Below are positions 25,427-33,735 of a DNA stretch of 64,000 nt, one piece after another. This DNA is from an uncultured Prevotellaceae bacterium (GTDB taxonomy: Bacteria; Bacteroidota; Bacteroidia; Bacteroidales; Bacteroidaceae): positions 43,034-107,033 of the forward strand of contig CADASP010000015.1 in assembly GCA_902790625.1 (NCBI GenBank), in the 5' to 3' direction. Under the pieces are notes generated by a model. It was given only the letters and a program-made list of their open reading frames with translations. It had not been told where the DNA came from and made no database searches. The stretch's first letter is position 1; each line of letters starts with the position of its first letter. The translations under genes were made by a program, and so were the position numbers.

Positions 25427-26455
25427 ATGTATAGAGACTATAAAATAGTATGCAACACGGCGGCGGGAAGGCGTCGCTATATGCAGTATCTGTTCCCGCA
25501 GGTGCTGGCGGCAGACATCCTCGACCGCTACGATGTATGGGTGAACACAGTGGATAACTGCGACATTGAGTTCTTCAAGCAGTTAGCGGCGAAGTACCCT
25601 AAAATCAACCTCATTTGGCAACCCGACAGGCGAGTGGATGGCATCGCCACCATCAACGCATTCTACAAGTTCTGTATGGAGGAGGACACCATCTACATCA
25701 AGATGGATGATGATGTGGTGTGGCTGGAGCCCGACTACTTCAAGAAGATGGTGGACTTCCGCATTGACCATCCTGAGTGCTTCGTCGTGTCACCTTTGGT
25801 CATCAACAATGCCATGAGCACCTACCTCTTGCAGGTGCACGACAAAGTGAAGCTCTGCAAGTACATGAATGCGCAGTGCAACCACCGCATCATGTGGAAG
25901 CGTGGCAGCTTTGCGGCACAATTGCATCAGTGGTTCCTCGACAACTACCTGACCACGGGCAAATACCAGCATCTCTATTGCGGTGCTGCCCCTTGGGCCA
26001 TGAACCGTTTCTCCATCAACTCCATCCTTTGGTTTGGCAAAGATCTGAAGCAGTTCAACGGCACCGTGGAGGGCGACGACGAGGAGTTCTTCTCCTGCCT
26101 GAAACCCACTCAACTCGGCAAGATGAACATGGTGAACGGCGACTGCCTTATCGCTCACTTCGCCTTTGCACAGCAGCGTTGGATGCTGGATCGTTGTGGC
26201 ATCCTGGGGCAGTATGGCAAATACCTCTTTGAGGAGTGGAAGACACGCCCAGAGGTGCAGCGTATCAGCGATGATGTGCAGGCGATTCTCGCAGATATCG
26301 CTCAGCGCGAGACTGAACTAAAAGCCTTGCCACCTATCTATGAGACGCTCAAGCTGAGCACGGGCAAGAAGATGAAGCGGCGCTGGAAGGCTTGGATGAA
26401 GCAGTTGCGCTGCCAGTGGGATGGCTATAAGGGCGTGAAATACGTGATAGGTTGA
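25427..26455 (+). CDS. Glycosyltransferase with DDD metal motif
   Basis: A 342-residue cytoplasmic protein. The DxD-type motif in YIKMDDDVVWLEPDYF (about residues 88-103) is the expected metal/nucleotide-sugar site of a GT-A fold. The early segment (YDVWVNTVDNCDIEFFK, YPKINLIWQPDRR) resembles the nucleotide-binding half. The C-terminal region is basic (GKKMKRRWKAWMKQLR) and may contact the membrane. I could not place it in a specific GT family with confidence. It shares a promoter region with the divergent LicD gene, so a common surface-polysaccharide role is likely. Confidence 0.75.
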   Translation: MYRDYKIVCNTAAGRRRYMQYLFPQVLAADILDRYDVWVNTVDNCDIEFFKQLAAKYPKINLIWQPDRRVDGIATINAFYKFCMEEDTIYIKMDDDVVWLEPDYFKKMVDFRIDHPECFVVSPLVINNAMSTYLLQVHDKVKLCKYMNAQCNHRIMWKRGSFAAQLHQWFLDNYLTTGKYQHLYCGAAPWAMNRFSINSILWFGKDLKQFNGTVEGDDEEFFSCLKPTQLGKMNMVNGDCLIAHFAFAQQRWMLDRCGILGQYGKYLFEEWKTRPEVQRISDDVQAILADIAQRETELKALPPIYETLKLSTGKKMKRRWKAWMKQLRCQWDGYKGVKYVIG

Positions 26456-26752
26456 CCTCTCGTGCCAGCCTATAAGCTCATCGTGTCTTTTTCTCTTACG
26501 CCACGATTACCAGTTTTAAATCAAGCTGGGACCGCATATAGGTAGGAAGGGCATAGCAGATACCCTTTCTATTCTTCGCTTTACTCCTTGACCCTTCGTA
26601 TCGGAACTGTCATCTGTAAGAACTATTAAGACGAAGCGCTTCAACTGTTAAAAGTAGACAAAAGATTGGGCCGATAGTCCTGTAGGTAGATATTTTTTTG
26701 TACCTTTGCACTTGCTTTTAAGAACTTATCATTTTAATCCTAACAACACCGT
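26456..26752. promoter_or_regulatory. Intergenic region with -7 box TACCTTTG at 26701-26708
   Basis: No gene is seen in these 297 bases. A T-rich run directly precedes the -7 box TACCTTTG, which lies 45 bases before the NlpC/P60 ATG at 26753. I see no clear terminator for the glycosyltransferase. Confidence 0.6.
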
Positions 26753-27328
26753 ATGAACAAAAATCTTTTTTGCGTCGTGGCCATGCTGTTTTTGTCAGTG
26801 GGCACCGTCTTCGGACAAGCCAAATTACAAGAGGAGGAAGAAATTATCAACGAACTGCTGGACTACGACACAGAAGAGATAGGCAACTTTGACTTTCTAT
26901 ATCGCGACAATGGCGAGAACCTCGACTACGATGAGCTGATGACCGAGAACATCATCGACGAGGCGCTCTCGCACATCGGCAAGCGCTATGTCTACGGCAG
27001 CAAAGGGCCGAAGACCTTCGACTGTTCAGGGTTCACCAGCTACGTCTACAAGCACCAGAACAACGTGTGGATAGGTGCCTCGTCGCGCGAGCAGTATGCC
27101 ATCCACCAGCCCATCAAGCGCAGCGAGATGCAGGCTGGCGACCTGGTGTTCTTCACCTCGCCACGCTCAGGCCGCAACGTGGGCCATGTGGGCATCGTGC
27201 TCGACTACGACCCCATCACCGACACCTTCACCTTCATCCACGCCAGCACCACCAAGGGTGTCCGCGTGAGCAAGAGCACCGAGGGCTACTACGCCAAGCG
27301 CTACGTAGGAGTAAGACGTGTGAAGTAG
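26753..27328 (+). CDS. Secreted NlpC/P60 peptidoglycan hydrolase
   Basis: A 191-residue exported protein with a signal peptide ending near TVFGQ. After an acidic linker (residues 24-60), an NlpC/P60 domain runs to the end: Cys91 in TFDCSGF, His145 in NVGHVGIV and a polar third residue, likely His163 in FIHAS. Enzymes of this type cut gamma-D-Glu to diaminopimelate bonds in the periplasm. The gene is followed by an AT-rich repeat and then the CapA-like gene on the same strand, so they may be co-transcribed. Confidence 0.9.
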   Translation: MNKNLFCVVAMLFLSVGTVFGQAKLQEEEEIINELLDYDTEEIGNFDFLYRDNGENLDYDELMTENIIDEALSHIGKRYVYGSKGPKTFDCSGFTSYVYKHQNNVWIGASSREQYAIHQPIKRSEMQAGDLVFFTSPRSGRNVGHVGIVLDYDPITDTFTFIHASTTKGVRVSKSTEGYYAKRYVGVRRVK

Positions 27329-27372
27329 CGGCCTGCGGCCTAAATGATAAAGGATAAATGATAAATGATAAT
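27329..27372. repeat. TGATAAA-type repeat, copy 1
   Basis: A GC cap (GCGGCCTGCGGCC) is followed by repeated AAATGATAAA words. It is the inverted counterpart of the copy that overlaps the capA signal peptide. Confidence 0.6.
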
Positions 27373-27432
27373 TCAAAATTCTTGTTTCAACAATAAAAAC
27401 GGCGAAACATAACATAAAAACAAAACGCGAAG

Positions 27433-28488
27433 ATGAGAAATAAAGGGTTGGCGTTAGCCTTATCATTCATCATTTATCATTTATCATTTAGCCCTGTAAG
27501 GGCGCAAACCGACACGCTGACCATTGCCATGGTGGGCGATGTGATGATGGGCACCACCTATCCGAGCATGATGCTGCCGCAGAACGAGGGCAAAGACCTC
27601 TTCCGCGATGCGGCACCCATCCTACGCCGTGCCCACCTGACGCTGGGCAACCTGGAGGGTACGCTCTGCGACGGAGGCCGCAGCACCAAAGGTTCGGGGC
27701 CTAACAGCTACAGCTTCCGCACCCCCACCAGCTACGCTCCCCGCCTGAAAGAGGTGGGCTTCGACTACATGAGCATGGCCAACAACCACGCCAACGACTT
27801 TGGGCAGGAGGGCATCGAGAGCACCGAGCGCTGCCTGCGCGAGCAGGGCATCCTCTTCAGCGGCATCGAAGGTCGCGTGGAGAGTGCCGTCATCGAGCGC
27901 ATGGGAAAGAAGATTGGCCTCTGCGCCTTCGGCCACAACAGCTACACGCTGAAGCATACCGACCTGAAGGTGGTCGGTCGCATCGTCGACGACTTGGTGA
28001 AGCGCTGCGACCTGGTCATCGTCTCCTTCCATGGCGGTGCCGAAGGACGCACGCAGAGCCATCTGCCACAGGGCGGCGAGACCTTCTTAGGCGAGAACCG
28101 TGGCTCGTTGCGCCAGCTGGCACACTTCTGCATCGACCACGATGCTGATGTGGTGTATGGCCACGGCCCCCACGTGCTGCGCTGCGCCGAGGTGTACAAA
28201 GGACGCTTCATCGCCTACAGCTTAGGCAATTTCTGTACCCCCTACAACGTCAGCCTCACGGGCATCAGCGGCTACGCTCCACTGGTGGAAATCAAAATCG
28301 ACCCTGCCACGGGCCGCTTCCTGTGCGGACAGGTGCATCCCTTCATACAGACCCGCGGCATCGGTCCCCGCAACGACACTTCTGGGGCCGTCATCCGCCA
28401 GATGAAGCAGCTCAGCGATGCCGACGTGCCGCAGAGCCAGGCCGTCATTGATGCCCAGGGACGCATCATTTTGCGGGCTACGCCCTAA
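27433..28488 (+). CDS. CapA/PGA-cap type metallophosphatase-fold protein
   Basis: A 351-residue exported protein of the CapA family. The motifs MVGDVMMG, LGNLEGTL, MANNHANDFG and VYGHGPHVLR match the metal-binding set of the calcineurin-like fold used in poly-gamma-glutamate capsule proteins. The true substrate is unknown. The signal peptide is remarkable: its hydrophobic core (LSFIIYHLSFS, about residues 10-20) is encoded by an intergenic-type repeat of TCATTTA words plus the repeat's GC hairpin cap, which reads SPVRAQ and appears to form the cleavage region. The same repeat occurs before and after the gene. The start at 27433 is the only ATG that includes a full signal peptide. Confidence 0.85.
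   Translation: MRNKGLALALSFIIYHLSFSPVRAQTDTLTIAMVGDVMMGTTYPSMMLPQNEGKDLFRDAAPILRRAHLTLGNLEGTLCDGGRSTKGSGPNSYSFRTPTSYAPRLKEVGFDYMSMANNHANDFGQEGIESTERCLREQGILFSGIEGRVESAVIERMGKKIGLCAFGHNSYTLKHTDLKVVGRIVDDLVKRCDLVIVSFHGGAEGRTQSHLPQGGETFLGENRGSLRQLAHFCIDHDADVVYGHGPHVLRCAEVYKGRFIAYSLGNFCTPYNVSLTGISGYAPLVEIKIDPATGRFLCGQVHPFIQTRGIGPRNDTSGAVIRQMKQLSDADVPQSQAVIDAQGRIILRATP
27458..27506. repeat. TCATTTA-type repeat inside the capA signal sequence
   Basis: TTATCATTCATCATTTATC continues to CATTTAGCCCTGTAAGGGC; the hairpin GCCCT-GTA-AGGGC closes it. It reads in frame as the signal-peptide core. Confidence 0.8.
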
Positions 28489-28489
28489 A

Positions 28490-28568
28490 TTAAAAATGAT
28501 AAATGAAAAATGATAAATGGCCTGCGTCATTTATCATTTTTCATTTATCAATTAGCCGCGTAGCGGCG
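28490..28568. repeat. TCATTTA-type repeat, inverted pair after capA
   Basis: AAAAATGATAAATG words are followed by CATTTATCATTTTTC words, making a long imperfect inverted repeat around GGCCTGCG, then the cap AGCCGCGTAGCGGCGC. It lies between the convergent capA and leftward genes and can fold as a long hairpin. Confidence 0.7.
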
Positions 28569-28578
28569 CTTCAGCATC

Positions 28579-29463
28579 TCATTTCAGCGTGATGGTCTCG
28601 GTGGCCTTCATCACCTGTCCCATCATGTTTTGGTTCACCTCGTTCTTCACGCTCTTCACCCAACCATTGTCCTGCATCTGATAGGTTGACTTCTCGCTCA
28701 TCTCGAATTTCATCTGTCCCATCACCAGGTCGATGTTCTGTTTTATCATCTCGGCCTGTTCGGGGGCCTGCTCCTCCACCTGCTTGATGATGAGCTTCTT
28801 CAGGTCGTCCTTTTGCATGTCGAGTGTTGAGTTGGTGATGATGTTCTTTCCCACCACGAAGTACATGCGCTTCATCTTCAAGCCCTCATCGCCCTCGTAG
28901 TTTTCTGTGGCTCCGTTTGTCACGGTCTTGCCATTCAGCGCCAGCACTTCGCTCTTGCCAAACTGGTCGACCATTGCCTTTTCGGTCATCTTTGATGTGA
29001 GCTGCTTCATCAGCGTCTCCTTGGGCATGGCCTGAGCCACTTCTGGGCTTTGGGCCAGCAGCTTCTCCACCATCTTAGAGGCAAACTCCGTGGCCTTGGC
29101 TTTCACGTCGGCATAGTTCTTCACGCCCGTCACCTGTCCTTCGGTATTGGTGATGAGCTGCACGTCAACGCCCTGGAACATCTGCAGCGACATCAGCAAC
29201 AGCTGGGTGGTTATGTCGCTTTCGTCACCATCTACCTTCATCTCTTTGGCGGTGACGGTGATCACGGCGCCCTTGTCGGTGACGTTGCTCACGACATACT
29301 CCGTTACGCCCGAAATCTTCATCTCCTTGCCCATGGTATTGATGGAGCTTTCGGATGCATACACAGCCTTGAAGCCGTTCTGCAGCTTTGGGGCAATCTT
29401 TGTCTGTGCTTGGGCCATCATGGCCATCAGCAGCACAACGCTTGTAAGAATCAGTTTCTTCAT
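28579..29463 (-). CDS. Secreted hypothetical protein
   Basis: A 294-residue protein with a signal peptide (MKKLILTSVVLLMAMMAQAQ). The rest is Met, Lys and Glu rich, with alternating beta-strand-like stretches (KAVITVTAKEMKV, GVDVQLITNTEGQVTGV) and a helical middle (KAKATEFASKMVEKLLAQ). It ends in a strand (MKATETITLK). No catalytic motif is recognised. It starts 7 bases after the ddh stop on the same strand, so it is co-transcribed with ddh, though a functional link is not evident. It is probably periplasmic or outer-membrane-associated. Confidence 0.78.
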   Translation of the reverse strand: MKKLILTSVVLLMAMMAQAQTKIAPKLQNGFKAVYASESSINTMGKEMKISGVTEYVVSNVTDKGAVITVTAKEMKVDGDESDITTQLLLMSLQMFQGVDVQLITNTEGQVTGVKNYADVKAKATEFASKMVEKLLAQSPEVAQAMPKETLMKQLTSKMTEKAMVDQFGKSEVLALNGKTVTNGATENYEGDEGLKMKRMYFVVGKNIITNSTLDMQKDDLKKLIIKQVEEQAPEQAEMIKQNIDLVMGQMKFEMSEKSTYQMQDNGWVKSVKNEVNQNMMGQVMKATETITLK

Positions 29464-29470
29464 TTCTTTA

Positions 29471-30370
29471 TTATACTAAATGTGCAATCAAATCTTCTCT
29501 GTCGCCAGGCAGCAGGTCCACCACAGGCAGCTCAATCATGGTGTAGCAGCCAGGCTGCTGTCGCATGGCAGCCCTTGCCACGGCCACCAGCACCTGTCCG
29601 GTGAGGGCGGGGTTGTTGATTTGCATGTTGAACTCCATGCGCTGGCTGTGGGTCTGTCCGCTCACGCCCTTGCGCACCAGGTTCACGCCGTGGCCCATGT
29701 CGCGCAGGTCGTCTACACTGGCCACCTGCATCACATGCGTCTCGTCGTTGGCGAAGTACGGGTCGGCCTTGATGTCGGCGGTCACCTGCTCCAGGCTTGC
29801 CCCCGGCTCCAGCTCCACATACACCATGCGACGGTGGATGCCCTCACCCAGGGGGATGGTCATCGAGAGCGCGTTCTTCACACCCTGCTTCGAGCGCACA
29901 CACACGCTATGGCCCATCGACATGCCAGGGCCGAAGTTAGTGTAGGTGAGTCCCTTGGGAGCCAAGGCTTGCATCAGGGTGCGCACGATGCTGTCGCTGC
30001 CGGGGTCCCATCCTGCTGCAATAACGCTCACGGTGTTCGTCTGCTTGTTCAGCTCCATCAGCGTGCTGCGATAGTCGCGGATGAGCGTGTGGATGTCGAA
30101 GCTGTCGACAGTGTTGATGCCCAGGGGCAGAATCTGCCGGGCATACTCCTCGCACGACCTGGTTGGTGTGGCAAGGATGGCCACATCCACGTCCTTCAGC
30201 TCGCGAATGTCGCTCACCACCGCATACTGCTCCAGTTCTTGGGGCTTGTTCTCAGCGCCCTGACGGCGCACGATGCCAGCCACCTCAAAGTCGGGGGCAC
30301 TCTCCAATGCTTGCAGGGCATATCGCCCAATGTTGCCGTAGCCCACTACGGCTGCTCTGATTTTTTTCAT
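29471..30370 (-). CDS. ddh: meso-diaminopimelate D-dehydrogenase
   Basis: A 299-residue NADP-dependent oxidoreductase. I start it at 30370 (MKKIRAAVVGYGNIGRYAL), where the GxGNIG nucleotide fold begins; the longer frame to 30529 overlaps the next gene and runs through the promoter. The sequence has AAGWDPGSDSIVR, TNFGPGMSMGHS and NPALTGQVL, all typical of Ddh. The enzyme makes meso-diaminopimelate from tetrahydrodipicolinate in one step, for lysine and peptidoglycan synthesis in the cytoplasm. It is followed closely by the secreted hypothetical gene. Confidence 0.92.
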   Translation of the reverse strand: MKKIRAAVVGYGNIGRYALQALESAPDFEVAGIVRRQGAENKPQELEQYAVVSDIRELKDVDVAILATPTRSCEEYARQILPLGINTVDSFDIHTLIRDYRSTLMELNKQTNTVSVIAAGWDPGSDSIVRTLMQALAPKGLTYTNFGPGMSMGHSVCVRSKQGVKNALSMTIPLGEGIHRRMVYVELEPGASLEQVTADIKADPYFANDETHVMQVASVDDLRDMGHGVNLVRKGVSGQTHSQRMEFNMQINNPALTGQVLVAVARAAMRQQPGCYTMIELPVVDLLPGDREDLIAHLV

Positions 30371-30443
30371 CCTTCTTTTAGTTTTTGTTACTTGTTTGCT
30401 ATGCCTTGTGTTGATTGAAAGAACGTTTGTTTCAAAATCGGGG

Positions 30444-30451
30444 CAAAGGTA
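30444..30451 (-). promoter_or_regulatory. -7 box TACCTTTG for ddh
   Basis: Minus-strand TACCTTTG, 73 bases upstream of the ddh ATG at 30370. Confidence 0.65.
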
Positions 30452-30515
30452 GCCATTTCTTTTTATTCTGCCAAGCGAATGACAGAGAAAATACCCAACC
30501 CACAGCTTGTGGCGG

Positions 30516-31319
30516 CTATTCCAGTTCAAAAATGCCGGTGGGCATGGTTCGCTTCAGCACGTCGAGTTCCAAGTCCTTTCCCACCACGATGCCATAGCTG
30601 CGCAGGACGGTCTCCACGGTCTTGCGAGCCAGCTCGGGGTGGTTGTTCTCTTCCGACAGATGGCAGAGCCACACGTGGCGCAGCTGCACGCCCATGTGCT
30701 GTGCCACGGCATCGGCACATTCGTTGTTGCTCAGATGCCCTGTGCCGCTGATGATGCGCTCCTTCAGGTGCTGGGGATAAGGGCCGGCCTTCAGCATCTC
30801 GCGGTCGTGGTTGGCCTCGATAACCAAATAATGTGCACGCGAGATGAAGGGCACCATCTCGTCGGTGACGCGTCCGGCATCGGTGATGATGCAGAAGCTG
30901 ATTCCCTCGGCCTCAACCACATAGCCCACATTGTCGCTGCTGTCGTGAGGCACCGAGAACGGGGTCACCAGAAAATCCCCCAGCTCCATCTGCTTGCCCG
31001 GCTCCACCACACGCCTGTCGGCGGCGTTCACCTTGCGGGTGACGCAATAGTTGCGGTCGATGCCTTGGTGCACCTGCTCGGTGGCATAGACGGGCAGTAG
31101 GAGGTCGTGGCTGATGCTGCCCACGCACTTGATGTGGTCGGCATGGTCGTGGGTGATGAGCAGATGATGCAGGTGTGAAAGGCTGAGGCCGTAGTCGCGA
31201 AAGTATTTCTTCAGTGCCCTCACGCCCACGCCAGCATCAATCATCAGTCCATCGCTGTCGGTATATAGATAATAGCAGTTGCCGCTGCTTCCACTTCCGA
31301 AAGAAATAAATCTAAGCAT
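30516..31319 (-). CDS. Metallo-beta-lactamase-fold hydrolase (YycJ/WalJ type)
   Basis: A 267-residue cytoplasmic protein with the THDHADH zinc motif (about residues 56-62), an early SFGSGSSGNCYYL stretch and further ligands in VPHDSSDNVGY and TDAGRV. The size and the GSSGNC start match the YycJ/WalJ group, thought to act in DNA handling or cell-wall-linked regulation. The stop lies 64 bases before the ddh -7 box, so the two are separate units. The substrate is unknown. Confidence 0.85.
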   Translation of the reverse strand: MLRFISFGSGSSGNCYYLYTDSDGLMIDAGVGVRALKKYFRDYGLSLSHLHHLLITHDHADHIKCVGSISHDLLLPVYATEQVHQGIDRNYCVTRKVNAADRRVVEPGKQMELGDFLVTPFSVPHDSSDNVGYVVEAEGISFCIITDAGRVTDEMVPFISRAHYLVIEANHDREMLKAGPYPQHLKERIISGTGHLSNNECADAVAQHMGVQLRHVWLCHLSEENNHPELARKTVETVLRSYGIVVGKDLELDVLKRTMPTGIFELE

Positions 31320-31340
31320 TGCTTATGTTCATTTTGGCTG

Positions 31341-31348
31341 CAAAATTA
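31341..31348 (-). promoter_or_regulatory. -7 box TAATTTTG for the MBL-fold gene
   Basis: Minus-strand TAATTTTG, 21 bases upstream of the ATG at 31319. Confidence 0.65.
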
Positions 31349-31447
31349 GTCAAAAAAAATCAAACAATGACAGTTTTCACCGTTAAAAAAACTGTCTGTC
31401 GGCATTTCCTTACAAAAAACCGCAGGAAGTGAAGCGTCTTTAGCTAT

Positions 31448-31993
31448 TCACTCTTCGTCCATAAGATATGTCAGCACATAGTCGGGCGTAAACTCGTAGT
31501 GAACGTCGACGACGACACCGCGCTTCATGTTTTCCATCTGCAGCACAGTGTCGCCGATGGCAAGTGTTCGCATATCGTGGAAGAGCAGGTTGTCTTCGGA
31601 ATAGAACTTGAACAGCGCCTCCTTGGCCGACCAAATCAGCAGTTTCTCGCTGGTCGTCACGGCCTGCTCGTCGTGTCGCAGGAATCGGCTGGCAATGCGC
31701 TCCACGCGGTCAGAGCACATCTCGATGTCGATGCCCACGCGCCCGCTGTCGGCAAGAAGCAGTGTGGCATAGCCCTTTGTGTGGCTGATGGAGATGGTCT
31801 GCCCATTCGTGAGGTAAGGCTTCCCGCTGGGTTCGTGACCAATAGCAAGAGTGGCATCGCCCGTCATGGCTTCCAACAACCGTTTCACAGCCATCCGCTC
31901 ACGCTGGCGGGGCTTCTCGTCGGCATCTTCTTCCATGCGCCATAGTCCCAGGCGGGCGTGGCTGCCTATCTGACGAATGTGCTGCAATGGCAT
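31448..31993 (-). CDS. 4'-phosphopantetheinyl transferase superfamily protein
   Basis: A 181-residue protein with GIDIEMCSDRVERIA (metal-binding Asp and Glu) and WSAKEALFKFY, the two signatures of Sfp-type phosphopantetheinyl transferases. It transfers the phosphopantetheine arm of CoA to an acyl or peptidyl carrier protein. I choose the start at 31993 (MPLQHIRQ); a start at 32017 would overlap gldE by 17 bases and begin with a stretch not typical of the family. It is the last gene of the leftward ssb-gldE unit, an arrangement familiar in Bacteroidales. Confidence 0.87.
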   Translation of the reverse strand: MPLQHIRQIGSHARLGLWRMEEDADEKPRQRERMAVKRLLEAMTGDATLAIGHEPSGKPYLTNGQTISISHTKGYATLLLADSGRVGIDIEMCSDRVERIASRFLRHDEQAVTTSEKLLIWSAKEALFKFYSEDNLLFHDMRTLAIGDTVLQMENMKRGVVVDVHYEFTPDYVLTYLMDEE

Positions 31994-32000
31994 AGGCACA

Positions 32001-33335
32001 CTATGGCTGGGCCTCATCCTCCTTGCCCACCACCACCTTTATCTTGGCGATGCGGTGGCCGTCGAGCTGGATGATTTCGAACTTGAAATTGCGATAGTCT
32101 ATGTGCTCATGGGGCTTGGGAAAGTCGCCCTTCAACTCCAGCAACAGTCCTGCCAATGTGTCGGCATCGCCCTGCACCTCGTCGAAAATGTCATCGTCGA
32201 GCTTCAGCAGACGGTAGAAATCGGTGAGCAGCGTCTTCCCCTCGAAGATGTAGGTGTTGGCATTCACCCGCACATAGCTTTTCTCGTCCTCGTCGTATTC
32301 GTCGTTGATTTCGCCTACAATCTCCTCGAGGATGTCCTCGAGCGTGACGATGCCGCTGGTGCCCCCAAACTCATCGACCACGATGGCGATGTGCACCTTG
32401 TTCTCCTGAAAGTCGCGCAACAGGTCGTCGATCTTCTTCGTCTCGGGCACGAAGTAAGGCGGACGTATGAGCGACTGCCAGCGGAAGGTGGCGGGCTTGC
32501 CCAGATGGGGCAATAAATCCTTGATATACAGGATGCCTCGCACATTGTCGATAGAGCCTTGGTAGACGGGTATGCGCGAGTAGTTGTTCTCGACGATGCA
32601 CTTGATGACATCGGTGAAGGAGGAGCGGAAATCCAAGTCGACCACATCCTGCCTACTGGTCATCACCTCCTTGGCCGTCTCGTCGCCAAATCGCACGATG
32701 CCCTGCAGCATGTTCTGCTGGTCCACGCGAATGTCTTCCTTGTCGGTCAGTTCCAAAGCCTGCTCCAAATCGTCGACGCTGAGCACGTGGTTCTCTTTCT
32801 GCATCACCTTCCCTGCCAATACTCCTGAGCGCATGAGCACGCTGGAGAGTGGGCGAAACAGGCGGCTGAGCGTCTCGATGGCTGGCGAAAAGCGCCGGCA
32901 CACGCTGAGGGCATGCTGGCTGCAATACACCTTGGGGATGATTTCGCCAAAGAGCAACAAGAGGAACGTGAGCAGCACGGTGACCACCACGAACTGCAAC
33001 CACGTGGCGCTGCCGAAGCTGACGACGTGGGCGAAGAAATAGTTGCAGAGCATGATGATGGTGACGTTCACCAAGTTGTTGGTGATGAGGATGGTAGCCA
33101 GCGTGCGCTCTGAGTTGCTGCGCAAACGCTCGATGCGTGCATCGGCAGGGTTTCTCTCCTCGTCGAGCTCGTTCAGGTCGGTGGGCGAGAGCGAGAAGAA
33201 AGCTATCTCAGACCCAGAGGCAAACCCCGAAACAAAGAGCAGCAGCCCCGCCAGCACAATGGCGAAGATGGCCCCCGCCGTGGGTGCATATAGTTGAACT
33301 TCGTTAAACAATTGTAGAAAAGAATCCATTCCCAC
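32001..33335 (-). CDS. gldE: GldE-like CNNM/CBS transporter-type protein
   Basis: A 444-residue membrane protein. Residues about 15-190 form a CNNM/DUF21 domain with about four hydrophobic segments (FAIVLAGLLLFVSGFASG, VVVTVLLTFLLLLFGEIIPK). Two CBS motifs (about 210-330, with VDEFGGTSGIVTLEDILEEIVGEI) and a CorC/HlyC domain complete it. In gliding Bacteroidota the orthologue is GldE; non-gliding Bacteroidales keep it. It lies 3 bases after ssb and 7 bases before the phosphopantetheinyl transferase, a unit often preceded by mutY, which is not seen here. Transport of Mg or Co is a family inference. Confidence 0.88.
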   Translation of the reverse strand: MGMDSFLQLFNEVQLYAPTAGAIFAIVLAGLLLFVSGFASGSEIAFFSLSPTDLNELDEERNPADARIERLRSNSERTLATILITNNLVNVTIIMLCNYFFAHVVSFGSATWLQFVVVTVLLTFLLLLFGEIIPKVYCSQHALSVCRRFSPAIETLSRLFRPLSSVLMRSGVLAGKVMQKENHVLSVDDLEQALELTDKEDIRVDQQNMLQGIVRFGDETAKEVMTSRQDVVDLDFRSSFTDVIKCIVENNYSRIPVYQGSIDNVRGILYIKDLLPHLGKPATFRWQSLIRPPYFVPETKKIDDLLRDFQENKVHIAIVVDEFGGTSGIVTLEDILEEIVGEINDEYDEDEKSYVRVNANTYIFEGKTLLTDFYRLLKLDDDIFDEVQGDADTLAGLLLELKGDFPKPHEHIDYRNFKFEIIQLDGHRIAKIKVVVGKEDEAQP

Positions 33336-33338
33336 AAA

Positions 33339-33707
33339 TCAGGGATTAGCTGTTGGTGCCGGTGCTGTCGGCTGCTGTGCCCGTGGCGTGAGCAGCTCTA
33401 TGTTGTCGGCCCATATCTCGGTATAGTATTGTCGGCGTCCCTGCTTGTCGTCGTAGGAGGCATAATGTATCCTTCCTTCGATATACAGCTTGTCGCCCTT
33501 GTGCACATAGCGTTCCACTATCTCGGCCTGTTTGCGCCACAGAATCACATTGTGCCATTCGGTGCGGTCGGGCACCTGCGTGCCGTTCTGCAGTGTGTAG
33601 CCCCGCTCGGTGGTGGCCAGCGTAAGGCGAGCCACCGCTTGCCCCTGGTCGACATATCTCACCTCGGGGTCTCTGCCCACATTGCCTATCAGCATTACCT
33701 TGTTCAT
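33339..33707 (-). CDS. ssb: Single-stranded DNA-binding protein
   Basis: A 122-residue OB-fold protein. I start it at 33707 (MNKVMLIGNVGRDPEVRY), the canonical SSB start; the longer frame adds only MLRA. The core WHNVILWRKQAEIVERYVHKGD, read in short segments, is typical. It ends in an Ala/Pro-rich tail (QQPTAPAPTANP) and lacks the usual acidic DDDIPF tip, so it may be a secondary SSB or use a different partner interface. It binds single-stranded DNA during replication and repair and is coupled to gldE (3-base gap). Confidence 0.9.
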   Translation of the reverse strand: MNKVMLIGNVGRDPEVRYVDQGQAVARLTLATTERGYTLQNGTQVPDRTEWHNVILWRKQAEIVERYVHKGDKLYIEGRIHYASYDDKQGRRQYYTEIWADNIELLTPRAQQPTAPAPTANP

Positions 33708-33735
33708 AGCGCGCAACACCTGTCAAGCGAGGTTT

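Noticed and set aside
30371..30529. N-terminal extension of ddh
   Set aside because: It would cross the ddh -7 box and overlap the upstream gene; the NADP-binding fold begins at the chosen ATG.
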